DNA of 8,697 bases. It comes from an uncultured Acetatifactor sp. GTDB lineage: Bacteria; Bacillota; Clostridia; Lachnospirales; Lachnospiraceae. The DNA lies in assembly GCA_910586775.1 (NCBI GenBank), contig CAJUJN010000073.1, forward strand, positions 12,669 to 21,365, given 5' to 3'. The notes under the pieces were generated by a model, which saw only the letters and a list, made by a program, of their open reading frames with translations, ran no database searches and was not told where the DNA came from. This document shows, one piece after another, positions 1 through 6,038 of the stretch. How positions within the stretch are numbered: the stretch's first letter is position 1; every line of letters starts with the position of its first letter. A program made the translations under genes and the position numbers.

Positions 1-34
1 TTTTCCGGAACAATGCCCCCTAATGCACATAACC
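1..34 (-). other. Left-edge stretch downstream of the ABC-2 permease
   Basis: Only 34 bases remain after the permease stop codon. On the minus strand an ATG at position 30 opens a frame that stays open to the edge, and an AGGGGG purine run follows that could be the ribosome binding site of a gene starting outside the window. Modules of this kind usually continue with a second ABC-2 permease and/or a sensor kinase, so a further gene of the same operon is likely. Nothing in these bases identifies it. Confidence 0.25.
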
Positions 35-862
35 TTATTTCAAATCCCTTTTCCGAAACATAGACACTCCAATGCCCGTAGTCAGCAGAATAATACCAGC
101 GGAATAGAACGGAAGCCTTGGCAGGTTTACAGCTACCAATGTCGTGCATTGAACCGCCTGCCCTCCGGGAAGAATGTCATAGATCGTCTGGACAATTTCT
201 CTCTTCATTCCCTCCAGATATTTCGGATTCGGTTCTTCCTTATTTATGAAAGAGCCGTCTATACTCATCGTATACCCGGAAGTCATTTTCGGTGCATTCA
301 GCATTTCATTCAATACCGCCCCTGTTATGATAAAGCCAAAGGCAAGCAGGAGACAGGCCACAGCCGTAGTTGCCTTACTCTGGCAGAGCATTGCGATCAG
401 GGTAAAGACGGATGAAAATGCAACCGCAAGGAACAACACCGCTACTCCTATAAGCAAAATCATCTTAATATCAGCCGTAAAAAATCCCAGCAGCGGTATC
501 CCCAGGCAGAGATACGGCACAACAGCCACGATACACATGATAATGCTGACCAGCGAGGAAGTGACGGCATTTGCCAGATAAACAGCTGACCGCTTCTGCC
601 CCACAATAATCTTATTTCTGATTGTCCCGTCACTGTATTCCGTACCGATAAACATACTGCAGAATACCGCCATTACAATGGCAATCAGCACAGCGCAAAA
701 ATAAAATCCGTCGTCCAGGTTATTCACCCACCCCGTCTGTACCATATCCACATAACGTCTTACAGGGAAAAATATCCCTAAGCCAAACATAAAAATGACT
801 CCGCTCCAGAAGGTTTTATTCTTTTTTATACGCATAAAATTTGCAGACAATAATTTATTCAT
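35..862 (-). CDS. ABC-2 type transporter permease (BcrB/LanE-like)
   Basis: A 275-residue integral membrane protein, probably the membrane half of an exporter energised by the ATPase encoded just upstream. Six hydrophobic segments are visible at about residues 18-34, 53-73, 96-118, 133-158, 164-184 and 252-268. There is a large polar, presumably extracellular, region between the fifth and sixth (about 185-250). The cytoplasmic motif GTEYSDGTIRNKI (73-85) is typical of ABC-2 permeases of the bacitracin/lantibiotic-resistance kind. I chose the ATG at 862 because GAAAGGAAAC stands 5 to 14 bases before it; the frame is open 17 codons further upstream but without a better ribosome site. The gap to the ATPase gene is 149 bp, so the two are probably cotranscribed. 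The substrate cannot be read from sequence; a peptide antibiotic is an inference from the partner ATPase. Confidence 0.85.
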   Translation of the reverse strand: MNKLLSANFMRIKKNKTFWSGVIFMFGLGIFFPVRRYVDMVQTGWVNNLDDGFYFCAVLIAIVMAVFCSMFIGTEYSDGTIRNKIIVGQKRSAVYLANAVTSSLVSIIMCIVAVVPYLCLGIPLLGFFTADIKMILLIGVAVLFLAVAFSSVFTLIAMLCQSKATTAVACLLLAFGFIITGAVLNEMLNAPKMTSGYTMSIDGSFINKEEPNPKYLEGMKREIVQTIYDILPGGQAVQCTTLVAVNLPRLPFYSAGIILLTTGIGVSMFRKRDLK

Positions 863-1011
863 TTTTGTTTCCTTTCTTATTAATAATTCCGCATTCGCCC
901 CTCCAGATACCAAGCATGGCAGAACAATTCCTGCCCAAGGGCATGGTCAGTAATTGCTCCAGGACACCTTGCGGGACTCATGCTGTTTTATAGTTCCGTT
1001 AGTGCCCCATC

Positions 1012-1941
1012 TTAATTACGCATCTGAGGTTCGCCGGGGGAGGATACCAGAAGGCTGACATAGTAACTCTCCAGACTTTCATCCCGCTCCTGCATGGAAA
1101 TCACTTCACAATTTTCCTTTGCCAACATAAGCGCCAGTTTGGAAACATTGACTTTCGCATATACGTCGGCCGCTTTGTCGGAAATAATACTGTACTCCAC
1201 ATTCATTCCGTCCAACGCACAGGACAGCGCCCGCACATTGGTAACTTCCAACCGAATGCATTTCCGGCAGGCATTCTCCAGGTCTTCCGCGCTGATTTCC
1301 TTGATTATCTGCCCTCCGTCTATAAAACCGTAGAAGGTAGCAAATTTTGCTAATTCGTCAAGTATATGGCTTGAAATCAAAAACGTAATCTGCTGTTCCC
1401 TGTTCAGCTTTAAGATCAATTCGCGTATTTCAATAATTCCCTGGGGATCAAGCCCGTTTACAGGCTCATCCAGAACCAGAAAATCAGGTGAACCCACAAG
1501 CGCTACCGCGATTCCAAGCCGCTGGCGCATACCAAGGGAAAAGTTCTTCGCCAGCTTTTTCCCGGTGTTTTCAAGTCCTGCCAGCTTCAGAATGTCCTTT
1601 AAACCATCATAGGACGGAAGCCCCAGAATGCAGTATTGCTGTTTCAGATTTTCCTCTGCCGTCATGTCAAGGTAAATGGAAGGAGTTTCCACTACGGCCC
1701 CCATTCTTCTGCGGGATTTGGAAATATCCTTGTCCGCATTCTTCCTGCCGTAAAGCGTGTACTCGCCGGACGTAGGAGTCTGCAGCCCGCATATCAGCCG
1801 GATCAGCGTTGTCTTGCCGGCACCGTTCTTTCCTACAAAACCATAGATTGCGCCTTTGGGGACATTCATGGACAGCCCGTTCAGCGCTTTAAATTCCTTG
1901 TACTTTTTTGTCAGAGAGTTCGTTTGCAGAACATATTCCAT
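1012..1941 (-). CDS. ABC transporter ATP-binding protein, BcrA/LanF-like
   Basis: A 309-residue cytoplasmic ATPase for an ABC-2 exporter. Walker A GKNGAGKTT is at residues 37-45, the signature FSLGMRQR at 134-141, Walker B FLVLDEP at 154-160 with catalytic Glu159, and the switch His at 192. At the Q-loop position the sequence is VVETPSIY (83-90), with Glu85 in place of Gln. This E-loop is known from LanF and BcrA proteins that protect lantibiotic producers or confer bacitracin resistance. The last 90 residues are a C-terminal accessory domain typical of that group. Start: the frame opens with a TTG at 1944, but the ATG at 1941 is preceded by a perfect AGGAGGT with 7-base spacing. It lies downstream of the response regulator and a four-fold operator-like repeat, and upstream of the ABC-2 permease. 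Predicted role: peptide antibiotic export or self-protection; the substrate is unknown. Confidence 0.9.
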   Translation of the reverse strand: MEYVLQTNSLTKKYKEFKALNGLSMNVPKGAIYGFVGKNGAGKTTLIRLICGLQTPTSGEYTLYGRKNADKDISKSRRRMGAVVETPSIYLDMTAEENLKQQYCILGLPSYDGLKDILKLAGLENTGKKLAKNFSLGMRQRLGIAVALVGSPDFLVLDEPVNGLDPQGIIEIRELILKLNREQQITFLISSHILDELAKFATFYGFIDGGQIIKEISAEDLENACRKCIRLEVTNVRALSCALDGMNVEYSIISDKAADVYAKVNVSKLALMLAKENCEVISMQERDESLESYYVSLLVSSPGEPQMRN

Positions 1942-1983
1942 CAATATAACCTCCTGTTTCAGTCCCGCCTCTGCGCTTCAGCC

Positions 1984-1995
1984 CCCTGTACAGGG
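1984..1995. repeat. 12-bp perfect palindrome in the ATPase leader
   Basis: CCCTGTACAGGG is a perfect dyad in the untranslated leader of the ATPase gene, about 45 bases before its start codon. As RNA it could only form a four-pair stem with a GUAC loop, so a DNA-binding site is equally possible. No function can be assigned. Confidence 0.35.
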
Positions 1996-2077
1996 AAGAA
2001 AACTCCGGCTGCTCAGTCCACAGCCTGAACTTTCTTCCGGGAGCTTCCGCTTTGAGACTGTTTTAAGTAATGCTGAC

Positions 2078-2083
2078 ATTCTA
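2078..2083 (-). promoter_or_regulatory. Possible -10 box for the ABC ATPase-permease operon
   Basis: TAGAAT on the minus strand lies 10 bp downstream of the innermost GTAAAGA repeat. No recognisable -35 hexamer stands 17 bp upstream (the bases are CCGCTT, which overlap the repeats). That is the arrangement expected of an activator-dependent promoter where an OmpR-type regulator replaces the -35 contact. It would give a leader of about 130 nt before the ATG at 1941. Weak on its own; it gains support from the repeats. Confidence 0.4.
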
Positions 2084-2093
2084 TCTGCAAACA

Positions 2094-2135
2094 GTAAAGA
2101 AAGCGGTAAAGAAAAGAGTAAAGATACCGTAAAGA
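2094..2135 (-). promoter_or_regulatory. Four-fold direct repeat, probable response-regulator operator
   Basis: GTAAAGA (TCTTTAC on the coding minus strand) occurs exactly four times, at 2094-2100, 2106-2112, 2118-2124 and 2129-2135, with periods of 12, 12 and 11 bp. Direct repeats one helical turn apart are the usual binding sites of OmpR/PhoB-type winged-helix regulators, which bind head to tail. The array begins two bases after the response-regulator stop codon and lies upstream of the ABC ATPase gene, overlapping where a -35 box would be. I infer that the neighbouring regulator binds here and activates the transporter genes. Confidence 0.65.
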
Positions 2136-2136
2136 T

Positions 2137-2802
2137 TTAACCTTTGCGCATTTTGAATCCAATCCCCCAGACTGCTTCGATGTAGTCCTTATCATTTACC
2201 TCCCGCAGCTTCTTCCGCAGATTGCTGATATGCATTTTCAGTGAACTATCCGTGCAATCCGGTGTATCTTCGCTGATGCGCTCCAAAAGCAGAGATTTTG
2301 TAATTACCTGTGAGGGGTTCTGCATGAGCAGTTTCAAAATGGCAAATTCGGTTCTTGTCAGTCTTATATCTACTCTGTCAATTTTAACGATATGAGAATC
2401 AGTATCAAGTGTAATATCATCAAATGTAAGTACGGAACCGGCGGAAGCACAGGAAGAATTCCGAAGATGTACGGATATTCTGGCTAAAAGTTCCTTCATG
2501 TGGAACGGTTTTGTCACATAATCCACCGCGCCGCCCAGCAGCAAATCCACTTTATTATCAATATCAACCCTGGCGCTTACCACGATAACGGGAATCTCCT
2601 TTATCTGCGGCAGAACTTCCTCGCCGTTTAATCCCGGAAGCATCAGATCGAGCAGGATAAGGTCCGGCTTCACGCAGGACAGCACAAACAGTGCTTCCGT
2701 CCCGGAATAGGCACGGGAAACACCATATCCCTCTTTTTCCAACGCTTCCGCAAGCATATTTCCAATGTGTATATCGTCATCGATAATCAAAATGTTCTTC
2801 AT
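2137..2802 (-). CDS. OmpR/PhoB-family response regulator
   Basis: A 221-residue two-component regulator. The receiver domain (1-115) has the acidic pair at Asp8-Asp9, the phosphoacceptor Asp52 in LLDLMLPG, Ser76 in VIVVSAR at the switch Thr/Ser position, and Lys98 in VTKPF. The C-terminal winged helix (about 125-220) has the typical end, with RLTRTEFAILKLL, SLKMHISNLRKKL and WGIGFKM. Length and layout match VanR/BceR-like regulators that control peptide-antibiotic ABC transporters. The ATG at 2802 has only a weak ribosome site (GAGG, about 10 bases away), preceded by a structured leader. No sensor kinase follows, unlike most such operons; the next gene is the ABC ATPase. A kinase may lie left of the window or elsewhere. 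Probable targets are the GTAAAGA repeats directly downstream. Confidence 0.92.
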   Translation of the reverse strand: MKNILIIDDDIHIGNMLAEALEKEGYGVSRAYSGTEALFVLSCVKPDLILLDLMLPGLNGEEVLPQIKEIPVIVVSARVDIDNKVDLLLGGAVDYVTKPFHMKELLARISVHLRNSSCASAGSVLTFDDITLDTDSHIVKIDRVDIRLTRTEFAILKLLMQNPSQVITKSLLLERISEDTPDCTDSSLKMHISNLRKKLREVNDKDYIEAVWGIGFKMRKG

Positions 2803-2826
2803 TACACTTCAGCCTCGTTCCGTTTT

Positions 2827-2904
2827 TATGGTTGCTTCCCATAGTTGAATGCGGCGCAAAGAGATGCGCCTTTTATCGGAAGCAGAAGAGGTTGCTTCCG
2901 ATAA
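2827..2904 (-). promoter_or_regulatory. Structured 5' leader of the response-regulator mRNA
   Basis: Three hairpins fill the leader in transcript order. H1 is a perfect 12-bp inverted repeat, 2893-2904 with 2873-2884 (arm TTATCGGAAGCA, loop 8). H2 pairs GGCGCA with TGCGCC at 2853-2870 (6 bp, loop 6). H3 pairs TATGG with CCATA at 2827-2843. GGTTGCTTCC (plus strand) occurs twice, at 2890-2899 and 2830-2839, exactly 60 bp apart, so the 3' arm of H1 could alternatively pair with the later copy. H1 begins at the predicted transcription start, so it could be an operator dyad or an mRNA-stabilising 5' stem. On the plus strand H2 is followed by TTTTAT and looks like a terminator, but no plus-strand gene ends here. 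Confidence 0.55.
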
Positions 2905-2909
2905 GACAT

Positions 2910-2938
2910 ATTATAAGCAGTGAGCTAAATAATATCAA
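2910..2938 (-). promoter_or_regulatory. Sigma-A promoter of the response-regulator gene
   Basis: On the minus strand TTGATA (2938-2933) and a perfect TATAAT (2915-2910) are separated by exactly 17 bp. The expected start of transcription is near 2903, which coincides with the outer end of the 12-bp inverted repeat. The promoter therefore separates the regulator-ABC module from the PF06182-type exporter operon to its right. Confidence 0.8.
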
Positions 2939-2966
2939 GCGCATAAGTATACGGCTGCTTTACCAT
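2925..2966 (-). CDS. 13-codon ORF with a strong ribosome site; gene remnant or leader peptide
   Basis: Just past the stop of the second ABC ATPase stands AAGGAGAT (2978-2971), followed at 6-base spacing by an ATG (2966). The frame reads only MVKQPYTYALDII before a TAG. Such a good ribosome site directly after an operon's last gene suggests that another gene once followed, or that a short peptide is made. The -35 box of the regulator promoter lies inside it. I do not recognise the peptide. It is too short to be sure that it is a gene. Confidence 0.25.
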   Translation of the reverse strand: MVKQPYTYALDII

Positions 2967-2991
2967 CCATATCTCCTTGATCAATATATTT

Positions 2992-4080
2992 TTACGCACT
3001 CTTCCAATCCTGGTACAATTGCGCTATCACCTGTTCAATAGGCGCTTTCCTGATCTCCACATCCATGACTCCGTCTGCCTGCGACAGCCTTTCCAATAAT
3101 CCTTTCATCGGGCGGCATGATAAATCCACCTCAAACTCGAACACGCCGCTCTTCCCGCCAAGAAGTTTGCAGCCCTCAAGCTCAGGTTTCCTGCCGTCCG
3201 TTGTGACGGTAAAATGTGTTAAATTTCCCGTAATTTCACGCATCCCGTCGAAACTGCCGTCATACACAAGCTTTCCTCCTGAAATCATCAGAATCCTCTG
3301 CGCCATCTCCTCCAGGTCATCCATATCATGGCTGGTCACCAGAATGGTCACGCCCTCCTCCCGGTTGATTCTTTTCAGAAACTCTATCATCTGGCGTTTT
3401 GCCACCACATCCAGCCCCAGGGTGGGCTCGTCCAGCAGGATTAACTCCGGCGAATGCAGAAGCATCATAGCCAAATCCGCCCGCATCCGCTGTCCAAGCG
3501 ACAATTCTCTGGCAAAAGTATTCCGTATCCCGCCGATATCCAGCAATTCCGTCACCATGTCCAGATTCCTCCTGTATACTGCATCCGGAATATCCCACAC
3601 CACCTTTTTCCACTCGAAGCTCTGTATTACGGGATGGTCCCACCAAAGCTCTGTCCGGTTTCCGAACAGCACGCCGAGTTTTTTCATAAGCGCTATCCTG
3701 TCCTTCTCCGGCGACATGCCAAGCACGGATACGCTGCCTGCAGTAGGCTTTAATATGCCTGAGAGCAGCTTCATAGTGGTGCTCTTACCGGCTCCGTTGG
3801 GCCCTGCGTATGCCACAAATTCGCCTCGCCTGACCCGGAACGAAACATTATCCAGGGCGGTTACCGTTTTCTTTTCCTGCCTGAAAATATTCTTGATTTT
3901 TTCCTTTCCGAAAATCCGTTTCCTCTGTGAATTATTTTCTTTTGCAGAATTATTTCCTTCCTGTAAAATATTTTCCTTTCTCTGCCATCGTGTAAACGAT
4001 TTATTTAAAGAGTCTACCTTTACCGCAAATTGTACTTCTCCCTGAAAAATTTTCCCTTCCCCTGACATCTTTCTTTCCAT
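2992..4080 (-). CDS. ABC transporter ATP-binding protein, COG4586 type
   Basis: A 362-residue ATPase, third gene of a permease-permease-ATPase operon of the uncharacterised exporter group COG4586/COG4587/COG3694. Walker A GPNGAGKST is at residues 93-101, the family block LWWDHPVIQSFEW at 145-157, the signature LSLGQRMR at 193-200, Walker B LILLDEP at 213-219 and the switch His at 251. Near the Q-loop the sequence is FGNRTELWWD, where from memory relatives usually have Gln in place of Asn141. Between KSFTRW and the Walker A domain there is a long Lys/Glu/Asn-rich linker (about 34-71), seemingly expanded and encoded by repetitive A-rich DNA. Start: the frame is open to 4191, overlapping the preceding permease, but the ATG at 4080 has GGAGGG at 7-base spacing and begins 22 bp after the permease stop. 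The transported substrate is unknown. Confidence 0.85.
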   Translation of the reverse strand: MERKMSGEGKIFQGEVQFAVKVDSLNKSFTRWQRKENILQEGNNSAKENNSQRKRIFGKEKIKNIFRQEKKTVTALDNVSFRVRRGEFVAYAGPNGAGKSTTMKLLSGILKPTAGSVSVLGMSPEKDRIALMKKLGVLFGNRTELWWDHPVIQSFEWKKVVWDIPDAVYRRNLDMVTELLDIGGIRNTFARELSLGQRMRADLAMMLLHSPELILLDEPTLGLDVVAKRQMIEFLKRINREEGVTILVTSHDMDDLEEMAQRILMISGGKLVYDGSFDGMREITGNLTHFTVTTDGRKPELEGCKLLGGKSGVFEFEVDLSCRPMKGLLERLSQADGVMDVEIRKAPIEQVIAQLYQDWKSA

Positions 4081-4102
4081 AGAATTTCCCTCCATAATAT
4101 TC

Positions 4103-5032
4103 TCACGAGCGATGTCCGCCTGAAACATATCTGTTGATTCCTTTTTTAACATAATATCCAAATCCTTTCCTGAAAAAATAAGCTGAAGCAAACGATATCA
4201 GCAGCGCAAATATGGCCGGATAAAAATTTTCCGGTGTAGTCGTTTTCCCCAATAAAATCATAGTCGGGAACCATGCCATAAGTCCTGCCGGGAAGATAGT
4301 CAGCAGCGGATACCGAATGTACAGCGGCATACCTGACAAGGGAAAATTTCTGGTATGGTCCATGCTGTAGATTACCGTACTGGATATCTCCTCGCACTGC
4401 ACCGGCGCATAAAAAGCAAGGCTGGAAAACAGATACGAAGCTGCCACCACAATCACCATACTGATGAACAGCTGAAAGAGCAGCATCCCCAACCACCACC
4501 ATGGCAGAACCGTTTCCATATGATACACCGCTGCCCACAGCATTGCGATTCCGGACAACAGGCTGCTGGAACCGGTAAAGGGAAAGATTCCCACCGTCAG
4601 CTGCACCGCATAAGGAAGCGGCATGATAAACATGTGCTCCCACTGTCCCCTTCCGATAATCCTGCTCGGAAACAACGCATTACAGCCGCCCATCATATTG
4701 AGGAATCCCATCACAATGTTGCCATACGCAAGCATGAACAGCACCTCAAACCGGTCCATGCCGCCGATTCCCCCGAATTTCCATGCCAACAGGAAGATAC
4801 CTGAAATCGACGATATGTTAGAGATAATGTCCGCCGTGATAACGATTGCCATAAACGCTCTGTCACGCATCAGGGACGCCAGGTCCATTTTGGCATATAT
4901 TCGGAGTAACTCAATATACCTCTTCGCCCCATTGAATACCTTTTTTCCACGAGTTTCCTTTCTTTCACGAAACTCCTGACTTTTGTGAGATTTCTTTCTC
5001 CCACAAAATGCCCTTTCTTCATTATTATCCAC
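4103..5032 (-). CDS. ABC-2 like permease, PF06182/COG4587 type
   Basis: About 309 residues, with six or so membrane segments. It contains the family-typical stretch SRIIGRGQWEHMFIMPLPYA after the second hydrophobic region and a C-terminal hydrophobic segment before FFRKGFGYYVKKG. It should pair with the other permease to form the channel driven by the ATPase downstream. The start is uncertain. In frame only TTG (5035) and GTG (5032) are available, overlapping the upstream stop by about 8-10 bases, and either gives a 36-residue, highly charged N-terminal extension not expected in the family. The first family-like residues are KRYIELLRIYAKM. An ATG at 5024 with GGTGG at 6-base spacing is in another frame and would need a -1 shift, for example at the A6 run (4941-4946). 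The extension is encoded by two hairpin-forming repeats. Confidence 0.8.
   Translation of the reverse strand: MDNNEERAFCGRKKSHKSQEFRERKETRGKKVFNGAKRYIELLRIYAKMDLASLMRDRAFMAIVITADIISNISSISGIFLLAWKFGGIGGMDRFEVLFMLAYGNIVMGFLNMMGGCNALFPSRIIGRGQWEHMFIMPLPYAVQLTVGIFPFTGSSSLLSGIAMLWAAVYHMETVLPWWWLGMLLFQLFISMVIVVAASYLFSSLAFYAPVQCEEISSTVIYSMDHTRNFPLSGMPLYIRYPLLTIFPAGLMAWFPTMILLGKTTTPENFYPAIFALLISFASAYFFRKGFGYYVKKGINRYVSGGHRS
4951..5008 (-). repeat. Two tandem hairpins at the 5' end of the second permease gene
   Basis: Plus-strand arms TTTTGTGAGA (4981-4990) and TCCCACAAAA (4999-5008) pair with one mismatch around the loop TTTCTTTC. GAGTTTC (4951-4957) and GAAACTC (4969-4975) pair perfectly around a loop that contains the same TTTCTTTC. 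The shared loop suggests two related repeat units. They lie exactly in the unexpected charged N-terminal extension of the permease and may control its translation or be inserted repeats. Confidence 0.5.
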
Positions 5033-5795
5033 CAAAACTCACCATCCTCTCTCTGGATTTCCGGAACCACACAACCGCAGCAATCCATATCATAACATTC
5101 CAGAACAACTGTGCCGGAATCACTTCCAAAGCATCTGCACTCCCCACATACAATGACAAAAACGCCCCGCCCATGCTGCCGAATGGCTGATAATTCATCC
5201 ACCTGTCCATACCAAAAGGCAGTATTTTGAAAGGTATTACGGTACCCGAAAAAAAGGATACCACAGCGCTTCTGATCACATAGGTAAGCCAGGAAATATT
5301 GCGCAGCCTGACGGTGACGCAGTAAAATAAAAACTCAAAGGCAAACCCAAGGGACACGCTTAACACCAGTGACGGAATCACCCATAACGTCTTCGGCAGA
5401 ATCCGAATTCCCAGAAACGGCGCCGCCAGAAACATGGGCAGCGAAAACAGGCATAACATCGGCACCCATTCTCCCATAGTCCTGGAAATCACCTGTCCGA
5501 ACACCGACATGGGACGGGTAAACATCTCCATACTCTTTGTATCGTAATCCCATGCAGACAAATATGTATTTACAATCATCATGTCCGTCAGCAGCGCATT
5601 GACATACGTGTAACTCAAAAGCTGCACAGCCGACATCTCCACCTCATACCCGCTTTCCGCAAGAATCCTCCAGATATACATCACCGGCACCAGATAGACC
5701 ACCTTCATCACGATATCCGGCAACATATAAAGAATACCGCCGCCCGTTTTACCCTGTACAGCCATCCGGGCGGTTATCATATATTTATGAACCAT
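5025..5795 (-). CDS. ABC-2 like permease, PF06182/COG3694 type
   Basis: A 256-residue membrane protein, first gene of the three-gene exporter operon. Hydrophobic segments are at about residues 22-45, 57-77, 110-130, 138-162, 170-190 and 226-244. The stretch TVIPFKILPFGMDRWMNYQPF (about 185-205) matches the proline-rich block expected in this permease group. I chose the ATG at 5795, which gives the family's usual short N-terminus (MVHKYMITARMA) and has GAGAGG four bases upstream. An ATG at 5843 with GGAG at 8 bases is a second choice. The frame stays open to a GTG at 5975, but its first codons are the stem of an intrinsic terminator, so that start is rejected. It overlaps the next permease gene by a few bases, indicating translational coupling. 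Confidence 0.85.
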   Translation of the reverse strand: MVHKYMITARMAVQGKTGGGILYMLPDIVMKVVYLVPVMYIWRILAESGYEVEMSAVQLLSYTYVNALLTDMMIVNTYLSAWDYDTKSMEMFTRPMSVFGQVISRTMGEWVPMLCLFSLPMFLAAPFLGIRILPKTLWVIPSLVLSVSLGFAFEFLFYCVTVRLRNISWLTYVIRSAVVSFFSGTVIPFKILPFGMDRWMNYQPFGSMGGAFLSLYVGSADALEVIPAQLFWNVMIWIAAVVWFRKSRERMVSFGG

Positions 5796-5810
5796 TTTTC
5801 CTCTCTTTCT

Positions 5811-5824
5811 GCCGCAAATGCGGC
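5811..5824. promoter_or_regulatory. 14-bp palindrome just upstream of the permease start
   Basis: GCCGCAAATGCGGC is a perfect inverted repeat (six-base arms around AA/TT) ending 15 bases before the ATG at 5795. In the minus-strand mRNA it forms a five- to six-pair GC stem next to the ribosome site. On the plus strand it is followed by TTTTTG and resembles a small terminator, though no plus-strand gene ends here. It could be an operator or a translation-control hairpin. Confidence 0.4.
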
Positions 5825-5939
5825 TTTTTGCTTCTGTCACCATGACACTTACTCCGTCAAACGTATTTCCGGCATTTGTAGATATTTCCATACTCATGGC
5901 CGAAACCATTTTCCAGACCCCACATCTCCATTTTTGCGC

Positions 5940-5981
5940 AAAAAAATACCCTGCACAGACTGTTTTCGTCCGCACAGGGCA
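5940..5981 (-). terminator. Intrinsic terminator of the 58-aa small-protein gene
   Basis: On the minus strand the arms TGCCCTG (5981-5975) and CAGGGTA (5953-5947) pair. After a symmetrical TG/TG internal loop, CGGAC pairs with GTCTG. Seven T residues follow (5946-5940). It lies about 60 bases after the stop codon of the small ORF and before the ABC exporter operon, so transcripts starting near 6243 should end here. Confidence 0.8.
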
Positions 5982-5998
5982 CCGCTTTCAACTATAAA

Positions 5999-6014
5999 TC
6001 TGCCGCACGGCAGA
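5999..6014. repeat. Inverted repeat after the small-protein stop codon
   Basis: TCTGCCG and CGGCAGA are perfect seven-base arms around CA, 25 bases past the stop codon of the small ORF. On the minus strand TTTATAG follows. It may be a weak extra terminator or an mRNA-protecting stem upstream of the stronger terminator. Confidence 0.45.
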
Positions 6015-6038
6015 ATGGCGATATGTCTTCCTGACCTA

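Noticed and set aside
2013..2195. 60-codon minus-strand frame between the regulator and the ABC ATPase
   Set aside because: It overlaps the regulator's end in another frame, has no ribosome site, and its sequence is explained by the GTAAAGA repeats and the leader.
2853..2874. Plus-strand intrinsic terminator (GGCGCA/TGCGCC followed by TTTTAT)
   Set aside because: No plus-strand gene or promoter leads into it; it is better read as the second hairpin of the minus-strand leader.
2853..2904. Minus-strand terminator for the exporter operon
   Set aside because: The stems are strong, but neither is followed by a T run on the minus strand, and they lie downstream of the regulator's own promoter.
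3065..4045. 326-codon plus-strand frame opposite the second ABC ATPase
   Set aside because: Shadow of a gene with clear Walker motifs on the minus strand; its composition is Ser/Pro/Phe-rich as expected of an antisense frame.
5844..5975. Long N-terminus of the first PF06182-type permease
   Set aside because: Its first codons are a terminator stem and T run, and the family N-terminus begins at MVHKYMITARMA.
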